A stretch of DNA of 64,000 bases from Nocardioides marmoriginsengisoli. Its GTDB lineage: Bacteria; Actinomycetota; Actinomycetes; Propionibacteriales; Nocardioidaceae. The notes under the pieces are model-generated. The model saw nothing but the letters and a program-made list of their open reading frames with translations, was not told the origin of the DNA and made no database searches. The DNA lies in NCBI RefSeq assembly GCF_003725695.1, contig NZ_RJSE01000007.1, positions 1,192,963-1,256,962 of the forward strand, in the 5' to 3' direction. Every line of letters starts with the position of its first letter. Within the stretch, counting starts at the first letter, position 1. Below, piece after piece: positions 18,241 through 25,493 of this stretch. The position numbers and the translations under genes are program-made.

Positions 18241-18256
18241 TCGAACAACCGTTAGA
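18241..18256. promoter_or_regulatory. Island operator 6 (TCGAAC-aacc-GTTAGA)
   Basis: One mismatch from the core palindrome, 45 bp before the ferredoxin start. This is the rightmost copy found in the island. Confidence 0.65.
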
Positions 18257-18301
18257 ATCCGAGAAGTTCGATTCGCAGTGTGTAGCCCGTGAGGAGCCAA
18301 A

Positions 18302-18622
18302 GTGACATACGTGATTGCGCAGCCCTGTGTCGACGTGCTCGACAAGTCGTGCATCGACGAGTGTCCGGTCGACTGCATCTACGAGGGCGCTCGGATGCTC
18401 TATATCCATCCGGACGAGTGTGTCGACTGCGGCGCGTGCGAGCCGGTCTGTCCAGTGGAGGCGATCTATTACGGAGACGATCTCCCGCAGGAGTGGAACG
18501 ACTTCGCGGAAGCTAGCGCGGAGTTCTTCGACGGACTCGGATTGCCGGGAGGCGCTTCGGCGCTCGGCAAGGTCGACAACGACCCACCGTTCGTTGCCGC
18601 GCTGAAGAAGACGGCGTCGTGA
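18302..18622 (+). CDS. fdxA: 7Fe ferredoxin (FdxA type)
   Basis: The 106-residue protein has the classical seven-iron pattern: Cys9, Cys17, Cys21, Cys25 and Cys40, Cys43, Cys46, Cys50. The C-terminal extension (ending PFVAALKKTAS) is typical of actinobacterial FdxA. GTG 18302 follows GAGGAG. It can accept electrons from the KorAB enzyme and pass them to oxygenases. It starts the last operon of the island and overlaps the next gene by four bases. Confidence 0.92.
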   Translation: MTYVIAQPCVDVLDKSCIDECPVDCIYEGARMLYIHPDECVDCGACEPVCPVEAIYYGDDLPQEWNDFAEASAEFFDGLGLPGGASALGKVDNDPPFVAALKKTAS

Positions 18623-19035
18623 AGGACTGGCGCATGAGCATGGACGGCAACCCTGACGAGCCAACTCAGGCACTCCTTCTCGTTCTGACCCGGCCTGTTA
18701 GCCCGGACGTGGACGGTGAGTTCAACACGTGGTACGACGACGTGCACCTGCCGGAGGTTGTCGACCTGATTGACGGCGTGACGGGGGCGACTCGGTACCG
18801 CTTGCGTGACCCGTTCGACCGCGAGCCGAACGACCATGCCGACAAGGGTCATGAACAGGCCGGCCCGTACGGGTATCCCTATGCGGCGCTCTACTCGATC
18901 GCATCGCGTGACCCAAGTGACGTCGTCAAGGACATCCTTCGACACAGTTCTGACGGTGGCTTCACCATGTCGGACGCGCTTGACACTCGGTCCCTACGGC
19001 CCACCTTCCTGCTGCTGGACTCACTGGAGTCATGA
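18619..19035 (+). CDS. EthD-like dimeric alpha-beta barrel protein
   Basis: A 138-residue protein with the N-terminal pattern LLLVLTRPVSPDVDGEFNTWYDDVHLPEVVD, quoted in part (EFNTWYDDVHLPEVV). This resembles EthD/DUF4286-type barrels, where W-Y-x-x-x-H-x-P is conserved. EthD-type proteins accompany P450 systems for ether or xenobiotic breakdown. Coupled by GTGA to the ferredoxin. Function unknown. Confidence 0.6.
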   Translation: MKDWRMSMDGNPDEPTQALLLVLTRPVSPDVDGEFNTWYDDVHLPEVVDLIDGVTGATRYRLRDPFDREPNDHADKGHEQAGPYGYPYAALYSIASRDPSDVVKDILRHSSDGGFTMSDALDTRSLRPTFLLLDSLES

Positions 19036-19036
19036 C

Positions 19037-19252
19037 ATGGCACGTGAAGAAGGCTGCCGACTTGCTCTCGACTCGAGGAGCTCATCGAGAGCCACTCACC
19101 CGCTTTGGGACGTCCAAACGAGGACGGGGTCTCCTGCGCCGTGGGTCTCGTCCGCCGTTGACGCCGGGGCGCTGATCGCCGAGGGACTGTTCGCGGGTGG
19201 TCGAGGATCGCTCGCCGCCGTCCTGGGCGCTCTGCGGCGGGGTGCCGTCTGA
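19037..19252 (+). CDS. Small protein, possible remnant of a PaaB-like subunit
   Basis: A 71-residue reading frame starting two bases after the EthD-like stop. The middle (PLWDVQTRTG, then VDAGALIAEGL) faintly resembles PaaB (W-E-V-F, later D-A-x-x-A-L), and the next gene is PaaA/PaaC-like. The resemblance is weak. A second short frame (ATG 19032, 48 codons) overlaps the EthD-like stop by ATGA and could be translated instead. One of them may be real; the region may also be decayed. Confidence 0.3.
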   Translation: MAREEGCRLALDSRSSSRATHPLWDVQTRTGSPAPWVSSAVDAGALIAEGLFAGGRGSLAAVLGALRRGAV

Positions 19253-19325
19253 GTCGTCACCGCTTGGTCGACCCGCGCGATGTGTCGACAGCTGTCCGAA
19301 TCCCATCTTCAGACGGAGGTGCGCA

Positions 19326-20198
19326 GTGGTTGGATCCTCTCCCGCAGGCTGGCATGCTCGGCCTTCCGATTCGGGTGTCGTTCTGGACGACGTGTACCTG
19401 CGCCTCGCGGACGAAAAACTGATTGTTGGTCAGGTTCTCGTGTCGACGGCTTGGCTCGCGCCCGAACCAACCGTTGTTTCCGTGGTGTCGCTGATGGGGG
19501 ATGCGGAGCTCGACCGCTCTCGCGCCCTCTACGCCAACGCTGTCGGCCCCCAGGGTGAAGCGATTGACGCTGCGATCTACTGCAGGGCCGACTCGGCGTT
19601 CGCGTCGTCATCTCTGGCGGACTGGTTGCCCAGGACATGGGTGGGCCTCGTCGTCAAGCAGGTCCTCTACTCCACGGCTCACGTCGCAAGGTTGTGCGCC
19701 CTCGAAGATCTGGGGTTGGAAGGGGTCACCAGTGCGGCCCGGTTGTCTACGGCAATGTTTCAACGCGACTTCTGGTCGCGCTGGTTCGTACGGCTAGCTG
19801 CTGACGAGGACCGTGGTATCCGGGAATCGGTTCAGGAAGCTCTGACCTTGCTTTGGCCGGTGGCTCGAGAGTCGTTCGACTTCGGCCTGATAGGTAGTGC
19901 GGGATCTGTCTTGAACGCGGCCGGTAACGCGTGGGAGCGATCGATTGCCGACAGATGCATCGAACTGGGCCTTGTCCTTCCTGCTGGCGTGCCCGGGATT
20001 CACGATCTGGCCAGGGTTGAGGGAACTCCCGATGCGTTGACAGGCCGAATCTCTGCCGGTGCGCGACTGCGTAGCGTGCTGATCTCGTGGATTCCCCTGA
20101 GCGGCTACCTCTTCGAGTTTGGTAGTCCCACGGTGGCAGACCAGGCTCGCGTCGATCGCAGCCTCGTCCTGACTGAGCTTCGAGCGGCGAGGCGGTAG
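19326..20198 (+). CDS. PaaA/PaaC-like ferritin-fold protein, divergent
   Basis: A 290-residue, mostly helical protein. The region WFVRLAADEDRGIRESVQEALTLLWP (quoted in part as WFVRLAADED and QEALTLLWP) matches the PaaC segment RLGDGTEESHRRMQAALDALWP, also in part. The end ELGLVLPAG resembles PaaA. PaaAC form the core of phenylacetyl-CoA epoxidase. The E-x-x-H diiron ligand motifs are not visible: helices carry DEKL, ELDRSR and DFWSRW instead. So it is either a structural PaaC-like subunit without a catalytic partner here, or a diverged protein. GTG 19326 follows GGAGG at six bases. Confidence 0.5.
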   Translation: MVGSSPAGWHARPSDSGVVLDDVYLRLADEKLIVGQVLVSTAWLAPEPTVVSVVSLMGDAELDRSRALYANAVGPQGEAIDAAIYCRADSAFASSSLADWLPRTWVGLVVKQVLYSTAHVARLCALEDLGLEGVTSAARLSTAMFQRDFWSRWFVRLAADEDRGIRESVQEALTLLWPVARESFDFGLIGSAGSVLNAAGNAWERSIADRCIELGLVLPAGVPGIHDLARVEGTPDALTGRISAGARLRSVLISWIPLSGYLFEFGSPTVADQARVDRSLVLTELRAARR

Positions 20199-20203
20199 AA
20201 CCC

Positions 20204-21694
20204 GTGGAGGAACACCCGGCGGACGAACCAGCACATCGAGGTCGACAGGTGATCGAGGGCGAGGTTCCGGACGAGTCCGGGCTTGTCTCGGACCGGGCTC
20301 GGGCTTCATCAAATCGGAATGCGACCCGTGCACAGGACATCGTGCGGGTCCCGGTGATGCTCGGTGTTCTTCTCGGGATGACCACGCTGGGAAGTACCGG
20401 CGTGCCTTTGGTGCTGCCGACGATCGCTCATCATTTCGACGTCGGTTTCGGAGACGCGGCTTGGATGGTGACGTCATGTGCGCTGCTCATCGCCGTGGGC
20501 GCCGCGATCTACGGCCGACTTGCCGACCTGTTCGGGATACGGATCCCTTTCCTGATCGGCATGGTGCTGTACGTAGCTGGATCCGTCGGCGCTGTCGTGG
20601 CTCCGACGTTCGGCCTTCTCCTGGTCGCACGCATCGCGCACAGCATGGGAGCGGCAGCTCTTCCCGTGCTCATTCCTGCCTTGATCACTGGTCTGTTTGA
20701 AGGGGAGGCGCGGCAGCGGGCACTGGCTCGGTCCCACGCGATCGCGATCGTTCTGGGTGCGCTCGGGCCCGTCCTCGGCGGCGTGATTGGGGGGCTGCTC
20801 GGATGGCGCGCTGTCATGGCGCTACCGCTGCTCGGAGCGCCAGCGTTCGTCGTGCTGTGGAGGTGGCTGAACCTCCGTGGAACCGGCGCCCGGTTCGACG
20901 TGGTCGGCGCCGTGCTGGTGAGCGTGGCTGCTGCTGGTGCCGTGTTGATCCTTCAGTCGGCAGCGTCGGGCTTGATGGCTGCATGCGCCGGAGTGGCGCT
21001 ACTACTGCTCTGCCTGCCCTTCGTCGTCGTGCATGTCCGTCGCCATCCCGACGGCTTCCTTCCCCTTCTGGTGGTGCGAAACCGATTGATCCGGCGCAGC
21101 GCCCTCGGCGCGTCGCCGGTGATTGCAGCGTGGTTCACATTGCTCATCACCGTGCCCGCCGCGTTGGCGTCTCAAGGTCGGCCCTCGTGGACGGTTGGGC
21201 TCTTCCTTCTCCCGGGCTTCCTCGTTGCACTCACCATGCCGCGTTTGGTCAGCAGGATGCTCGTGGAGCTGGGGGCGTATCGGTCACTTCTGCTCGCAGC
21301 CGCAACCGCGACACTTGCACTTGGTCTAGCAGTCGCGGGTGACCTGGTCGATTCGTCCGGCGCTTTGGCGCCGATCCTTCTCGTCGCGGCCTTCTGCCTC
21401 ATCATCCTCGCGATCAGCCTTGGCCCGCCTGCCCTGGCGTCAGCAGTCGCAGGCGCAGTCGACGCTCGGGTCCGCGGTGTTGCACTCGGAACATCGAACC
21501 TGATGTTCGCCGTGGGCGGGAGTCTCGGGGCGGCCGTGGTTGGCGGGCTGGTGGAGCCGCTTGGCACTGCCGCAGCGGTCGGGCTCGTCGCGGCAGCTTC
21601 GGGTGTGGGCCTGGTCTCTCTCAGCATCTCCCGACGTGTGTCCCGAGACGGAGCGACGATGCGGGGTTCGATCATCGAGTTGGAGACGTCGTGA
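20204..21694 (+). CDS. MFS transporter, about 14 membrane segments (DHA2-like)
   Basis: The 496-residue protein has a 45-residue acidic cytosolic N-terminus, then an MFS core with LPTIAHHFDV, the motif-A region YGRLADLFGIR, and GALGPVLGGVIGGLLGW (motif C-like). DHA2 family drug exporters share these. It follows the PaaA/C-like gene by 5 bases and overlaps the next frame. It may export a toxic intermediate or import the substrate. Confidence 0.85.
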   Translation: MEEHPADEPAHRGRQVIEGEVPDESGLVSDRARASSNRNATRAQDIVRVPVMLGVLLGMTTLGSTGVPLVLPTIAHHFDVGFGDAAWMVTSCALLIAVGAAIYGRLADLFGIRIPFLIGMVLYVAGSVGAVVAPTFGLLLVARIAHSMGAAALPVLIPALITGLFEGEARQRALARSHAIAIVLGALGPVLGGVIGGLLGWRAVMALPLLGAPAFVVLWRWLNLRGTGARFDVVGAVLVSVAAAGAVLILQSAASGLMAACAGVALLLLCLPFVVVHVRRHPDGFLPLLVVRNRLIRRSALGASPVIAAWFTLLITVPAALASQGRPSWTVGLFLLPGFLVALTMPRLVSRMLVELGAYRSLLLAAATATLALGLAVAGDLVDSSGALAPILLVAAFCLIILAISLGPPALASAVAGAVDARVRGVALGTSNLMFAVGGSLGAAVVGGLVEPLGTAAAVGLVAAASGVGLVSLSISRRVSRDGATMRGSIIELETS

Positions 21695-21747
21695 CTGGCC
21701 GCACGACTTGGAGGCTGGTTGCACGGTTCGGAGGGAGCGGCAGATGA
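21691..21747 (+). CDS. 18-residue micro-ORF linking MFS gene and 43-residue gene
   Basis: The GTG start overlaps the MFS stop (GTGA) and its stop overlaps the next ATG (ATGA). The peptide would read VTGRTTWRLVARFGGSGR. The double overlap suggests translational re-initiation along the mRNA, rather than a functional peptide. It may also be chance. Confidence 0.35.
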   Translation: MTGRTTWRLVARFGGSGR

Positions 21748-21875
21748 ACTGGCATGTGATCAGGGTGCCGAGGAGGGACCTGAACCAGGCGCTCGGAGCG
21801 ATTCGATCGGGCGGCGGGACCGTCGTCGCGACCAACCTGTACGCGGACGATGTTGCCATCACATACCTCACATGA
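21744..21875 (+). CDS. 43-residue protein, unknown
   Basis: Starts MNWHVIRVPRRDLNQALG and ends ADDVAITYLT. A strong GGAGGGAG ribosome site lies 6 bases before the ATG, which argues for real translation. Rich in small and beta-forming residues, without Cys or a membrane segment. No family recognised. It sits between the exporter and an SDR in the same transcript. Confidence 0.55.
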   Translation: MNWHVIRVPRRDLNQALGAIRSGGGTVVATNLYADDVAITYLT

Positions 21876-21961
21876 GACGCGTGGCCGCCCGAGATCTTCG
21901 GACGGTGACCTTCTCGGAACGAGCGATTCGTGGACGATCTGATACCTACGGAGGTAGGAAC

Positions 21962-22558
21962 TTGAAGATTCTGCACGTAGGAGCGGGTGACGTGGGCACA
22001 GCGGCCACGGCGGCTCTGCGAGCGCGCGGGCACGTCGTGGTGACTGCCCATCGCGCATCGGCCAGCAATCCCGTTGACCTCACCGCCCCAGGGTCGGTCA
22101 CTGGACTGTTGGAAAGGGTGGGCGGGATTGACGCGGTCATCTGCACCGCTGGTTCGGCTCCGTTCGGGGCGTGGGACGAGCTGGACCGTAGTGCGTGGAT
22201 GACCGGACTCGGCAACAAGCTGCTCGGTCAGGTGGAACTCGCGCAGGCGGCAGTCCCCTACCTGGCGCCTAGCGGGTCGGTCACACTCACTAGCGGGATT
22301 CTCTCCCGGGAGCCGGTGGCGGGCAGCGCCGTAGCGAGTGCTGTGAACGGCGCGCTCGAAGCATGGGTCCGATCGGTCGCTCTCGAGGGGCAGGGACGCT
22401 TCCGCATCAACATCGTGAGTCCGACACTCCTTGCCGAGTCGAAGGAGAGGTACCAGGACTATTACCCCGGGTTCCCAACGGTCGACGGTCAGGTAGTCGG
22501 ACAAGCGTTTGTGCGTTCCGTTGAGACGCTCGAGACAGGGCGGGTATACGCGATCTGA
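21962..22558 (+). CDS. Short SDR-like oxidoreductase (198 aa, atypical active site)
   Basis: The Rossmann start is VGAGDVG and the Ser step is TLTSG. The usual YxxxK is replaced by VASAVNGALEAW, a pattern of the short 200-residue SDR branch where the Tyr is missing and N-G-A-L-E-A follows. TTG 21962 follows GGAGGTAGG. It may bind NAD(P) without classical SDR catalysis. Last-but-one gene of the operon. Confidence 0.7.
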   Translation: MKILHVGAGDVGTAATAALRARGHVVVTAHRASASNPVDLTAPGSVTGLLERVGGIDAVICTAGSAPFGAWDELDRSAWMTGLGNKLLGQVELAQAAVPYLAPSGSVTLTSGILSREPVAGSAVASAVNGALEAWVRSVALEGQGRFRINIVSPTLLAESKERYQDYYPGFPTVDGQVVGQAFVRSVETLETGRVYAI

Positions 22559-22717
22559 CCCGGTTCACGGTCGCAAACAAGGTCGGGTACGACGGCCGCC
22601 TGTTGACGCGGGACCGATGGATGCCTTGCTCGCCAAATCGAACGGAGGTTGGGATCGTGGCGTGTGACACGCAGTCTGTAACCATGAGGTGCCAGCGCGC
22701 TCAACGGAGCAAACCCC

Positions 22718-23719
22718 ATGACTGAACCTTGGACAGGCGACGCTCAGAACGTTCCCAGGGTGGGGGTCGTCCTGCCGCTGTGGCCGAGGCAGTCTCCGGG
22801 TGAGATCTTCGAGGTTGCTGCGACGGTATCTCGGCATCCGTTCGCCGAGATGTGGCTCGGCGAGATGGGAACTTGGGACGCGATGTCCGCGATGGCTGCG
22901 TGTATTAGCGGTCTGGCAGAGCGTACGACAGCGACTGTCGGGCCCGTTCCGGTTGGCGTCCGGACGCCCGTAGACCTTGCTCTCGGACTCGCGACGCTAG
23001 GGCAGGTTTCCGGCCGAGCTGTCGACCTAGCGCTCGGGGCCTCCGTTGCTTCCATTGTCGCGGGCTGGCATGGCCGGCCGCACGGCCAAGCGCCTGAGCG
23101 CACGAGAGAGCTAATTCAGGCATTGCGACAGATATTGAGCGGGGAGGTCACAGACTTCGCCGGTGCGCACGTCCGGACGAGTGGCTTTCGGCTCAGCGGC
23201 CCCATGCGCTCGTCTGTTGCTCTCGCAGCATTTGGCCCAAGTATGGTCCGTCTGGCTGGAGAAGTCGCGGATCGTGCCGTTCTCAACCAGGTCACTCCGG
23301 GCGAAGTCGCCAGGATCCGCTCGGAACTCACCGAAGCGGCTGCAAATGTCGGCCGGCCATGTCCGGAAGTCGTGGTGTGGATGATGTCTAGTTTGCGCGA
23401 CGACCCCGACTCGGTAGGTCAGATAGCGCGCAACGTTGCGATCTATTTGCGCCAGCCCCGCTATCGGTCGATGTACGAAAAGCTCGGGTCGGGGAGGGAT
23501 TTGCGGTCACTAGCCGCGATGTCGGTGAGTGAGGCAACCCGCGCGGTGCCCCGTTCGCTGCTCGACGCAGTTGCCGCGATTGGACCGGCTGCGGTGCAGA
23601 ACTCACGTATAGACGCGCTTCGTCGCGCGGGAGCTGACGTGGTTTGCGTCGTTCCAGCGACCGCAGGGGATGCGGGAGCTCGCGGGCTGCTCGCCGAGTT
23701 GGCCACGGTTTGCCAGTGA
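22718..23719 (+). CDS. LLM-class F420-dependent oxidoreductase
   Basis: A 333-residue luciferase-like TIM barrel. It shows GRAVDLALGASVASIVAGWHG, quoted in part, at about 105-120, and ALAAFGPSMVRLAGEVADRAVLN. It is a second, different F420-type enzyme in the island, separated by 160 bp from the SDR. The stop lies 18 bp from the inverted repeat of the IS3 element, so the gene is intact but its downstream DNA is not original. Confidence 0.82.
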   Translation: MTEPWTGDAQNVPRVGVVLPLWPRQSPGEIFEVAATVSRHPFAEMWLGEMGTWDAMSAMAACISGLAERTTATVGPVPVGVRTPVDLALGLATLGQVSGRAVDLALGASVASIVAGWHGRPHGQAPERTRELIQALRQILSGEVTDFAGAHVRTSGFRLSGPMRSSVALAAFGPSMVRLAGEVADRAVLNQVTPGEVARIRSELTEAAANVGRPCPEVVVWMMSSLRDDPDSVGQIARNVAIYLRQPRYRSMYEKLGSGRDLRSLAAMSVSEATRAVPRSLLDAVAAIGPAAVQNSRIDALRRAGADVVCVVPATAGDAGARGLLAELATVCQ

Positions 23720-23775
23720 CTGACCCCTCGATTCAGTCCATCGGGCGTGATGCAGGAACTGGTGACGGTTTCGGT

Positions 23776-24663
23776 TTAGGCCGCGGGGGCCTTGATAGCG
23801 GTGATCTTGTTCTCGTACTCGACGGGGGTCAACCCGCCGAGTGAGTCCTGGGGTCGTTGGCGGTGGTACTTGCGTTCGATCCAGACCACGATCGCCAGGC
23901 GGAGCTCCTGGCGGGTGGCCCAGCGGCGCTGGTTGAGGACGATGGTCTGCAGCAGAGACCAGAAGCTCTCCATCGCGGCGTTGTCGCCGGCTGCGCCGAC
24001 GCGGCCCATCGAGCCGACCGTGCCGTGACGGTTCAACGCGTGGGCCATCTTCCGTGACCTGAACTGGCTGCCTCGGTCGGCGTGCAGGATGCAGCCGGCG
24101 ACGTCGTGGCCCTCGAGCCGGCGACGAACAACTGCGTTGTCCAGGGCATCGACGGCGAGCTGGGCGGTCATCCGGTCGCTGATGGAGTAGCCGACGATCC
24201 GGTTGCCGCACACGTCCTTGATCGCGCAGCAGTAGAGCTTGCCCTCGCTCGTGGGGTGCTCGGTGATGTCGGTGAGCCAGACCCGGTTCGGAGCATTGGC
24301 GGTGAAGATGCGCTGGACGTGATCGTCGAAGACCGGTGGCCCGGCCTTCTTGCCCTTCCCGCGGCGTCTGCGCTGCACAGCCGAGAGAATCCCCGAGGCC
24401 GAGCACAACGACCAGGCCGTGCGCCTGCTCATCCGCCAGCCGCTCTTGAGCGCTTCGTGAGCCAAGAACCGGTAGCCGAAGGTCGGGTCATCGCGGTGAG
24501 CGTCGCGCAGGGCGTTGATCCGGTGCGCTTGGGTCCACTCAGCATCAGTCACCGGGTCCTCGCACCAGCGGTAGTAGGGCTGGCGGGCGAGCTTGAGAAC
24601 CCGACACGCGACCGCGACGGGGACACCGTCACCGGCCAGCTCGCGCACGAGCGGGTACATCAT
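23776..24663 (-). CDS. IS3-family transposase OrfB (DDE domain)
   Basis: A 295-residue integrase-fold protein. The catalytic triad is visible as Asp in VWLTDITEH, Asp in HADRGSQF, and Glu in AAMESFW, with the family's C-terminal tail VEYENK. The N-terminal part has the HTH_21-like region (YRWCEDPV). ATGATG at its start overlaps the orfA stop. Expression may use coupling, or a frameshift at GCAAAATGA to make the OrfAB fusion. Confidence 0.93.
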   Translation of the reverse strand: MMYPLVRELAGDGVPVAVACRVLKLARQPYYRWCEDPVTDAEWTQAHRINALRDAHRDDPTFGYRFLAHEALKSGWRMSRRTAWSLCSASGILSAVQRRRRGKGKKAGPPVFDDHVQRIFTANAPNRVWLTDITEHPTSEGKLYCCAIKDVCGNRIVGYSISDRMTAQLAVDALDNAVVRRRLEGHDVAGCILHADRGSQFRSRKMAHALNRHGTVGSMGRVGAAGDNAAMESFWSLLQTIVLNQRRWATRQELRLAIVVWIERKYHRQRPQDSLGGLTPVEYENKITAIKAPAA

Positions 24664-24965
24664 TTTGCAGAGCCACCAAGCTTCAGGTTCGCCTGCGAGA
24701 GATAGGCAGCAGCCCGGCGCAGCACTTCGTTCTCCTGCTCCAACAACTTGGCTCGACGGCGCAACTGCCGCAGCTCCTCGGACTCGTCCTTGGTCACGCC
24801 CGGACGTTTGCCTTCCTCGACGTCGGCGGCCTTGAGCCAGTTCGTCAACGACGCCTCACTGATCCCGAAGTCCTCGGCGATCTGCTTCAACGTCACCCCG
24901 GGACCACGGCCACGGGCAACCGCGACAACGCCATCGCGGAACTCTTGGGGATAGGGAGCAGGCAT
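24660..24965 (-). CDS. IS3-family transposase OrfA (HTH and leucine zipper)
   Basis: 101 residues from the ATG of MPAPYPQEF. A helix-turn-helix lies at about 25-47 (LKQIAEDFGISEASLTNW, in part) and a heptad-rich zipper at 64-95 (ELRQLRRRAKLLEQENEVL, in part). It binds the IS ends. An upstream in-frame ATG at 25013 would lie in the terminal repeat, so the inner start is preferred. Confidence 0.9.
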   Translation of the reverse strand: MPAPYPQEFRDGVVAVARGRGPGVTLKQIAEDFGISEASLTNWLKAADVEEGKRPGVTKDESEELRQLRRRAKLLEQENEVLRRAAAYLSQANLKLGGSAK

Positions 24966-25037
24966 AGCGACATCCTCTCCTCCAGTGCGCTCACACCAGA
25001 AGTCAGTTGTCACCTATCCCTGCGTCACGCCCCTGGA

Positions 25038-25273
25038 ACGGTCGTCCTGCTTCTGAATCGGGAGCCATTGACGGCTGAGTCTAAGGTCGTCGGCGACCAG
25101 GAGCTGCAATGGCGCCTGAAGTAGGATTCAACCCGCTGGCAGAAACCAGCCACTTACAGTCAGCCGCGATACCAGGTCACTCCACTACACTCCGAAGTTG
25201 ACTGCAAGGTCTTCCCGCGTAAACCCGAGGAGATCCGCGATCCTCCAAGTCAATCCGTAGTGGCCGATCTCGT
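25038..25273. other. Non-coding stretch between IS3 and tRNA fragment
   Basis: I see no gene, clear promoter or repeat in these 236 bases. This is probably the right end of the integrated island, outside the insertion sequence. Confidence 0.5.
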
Positions 25274-25308
25274 CCAGAGGTCGCAGGTTCAAATCCTGCC
25301 CCCGCTAC
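25274..25308 (+). other. 3' fragment of initiator tRNA (fMet), candidate attachment site
   Basis: These 35 bases reproduce the end of the actinobacterial initiator tRNA: the 3' side of the anticodon stem (CCAG), variable loop AGGTC, T arm GCAGG-TTCAAAT-CCTGC and acceptor CCCCGCT-A-C. The upstream half of the tRNA is absent: no D arm or anticodon precedes it. Such 3' copies are left where an element integrates into a tRNA gene. The true gene would be beyond the left window edge if the island lies to the left. Confidence 0.75.
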
Positions 25309-25315
25309 AAGTAGA

Positions 25316-25357
25316 AATCAGCCCCTGACCTGCAGCAATACGGGTCAGGGGCTGATT
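25316..25357 (+). terminator. Hairpin terminator after the tRNA fragment
   Basis: A perfect 15-bp stem (AATCAGCCCCTGACC) with a 12-base loop. It directly follows the tRNA 3' end, as expected of the native tRNA terminator. This favours the right side as the original chromosome. From 25358 to 25493 I see nothing further. Confidence 0.8.
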
Positions 25358-25493
25358 CGTATATCGGAGCGCTTGAGCGAAACCAGAACCGCCCCATATG
25401 ACGGCAACACAGCTACTGTGCGACTTCGGGTTCATGATCGTCCCGAGGCCGCACGGTAGCAATCACACAACAGCATGAGCGAGATCAGGCCTA

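Larger units (their letters stand above)
23737..25037 (-). mobile_element. IS3-family insertion sequence
   Basis: About 1.3 kb with orfA and orfB on the minus strand. The ends are imperfect inverted repeats: GGGCGTGATGCAGG near 23743 against GGGCGTGACGCAGG on the complement near 25033, continuing with partial matches toward GGTGAC. The outermost bases are uncertain by a few positions, and I see no clear target duplication. Both reading frames are intact, so the element may be recent. Confidence 0.85.

Noticed and set aside
1629-18256. Reading the island operators as KstR sites
   Set aside because: The AAC and GTT halves are separated by four bases instead of two, and the flanks differ.
19037-19252. 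Firm identification of a PaaB subunit
   Set aside because: Only short matches and a strange ending; retained as a low-confidence remnant.
24655-24670. Programmed frameshift between orfA and orfB
   Set aside because: The run GCAAAATGA is short; ordinary ATGA coupling explains the arrangement equally well.
25274-25308. An intact tRNA gene
   Set aside because: Only the 3' part is present; there is no D arm, anticodon loop or 5' acceptor strand upstream.
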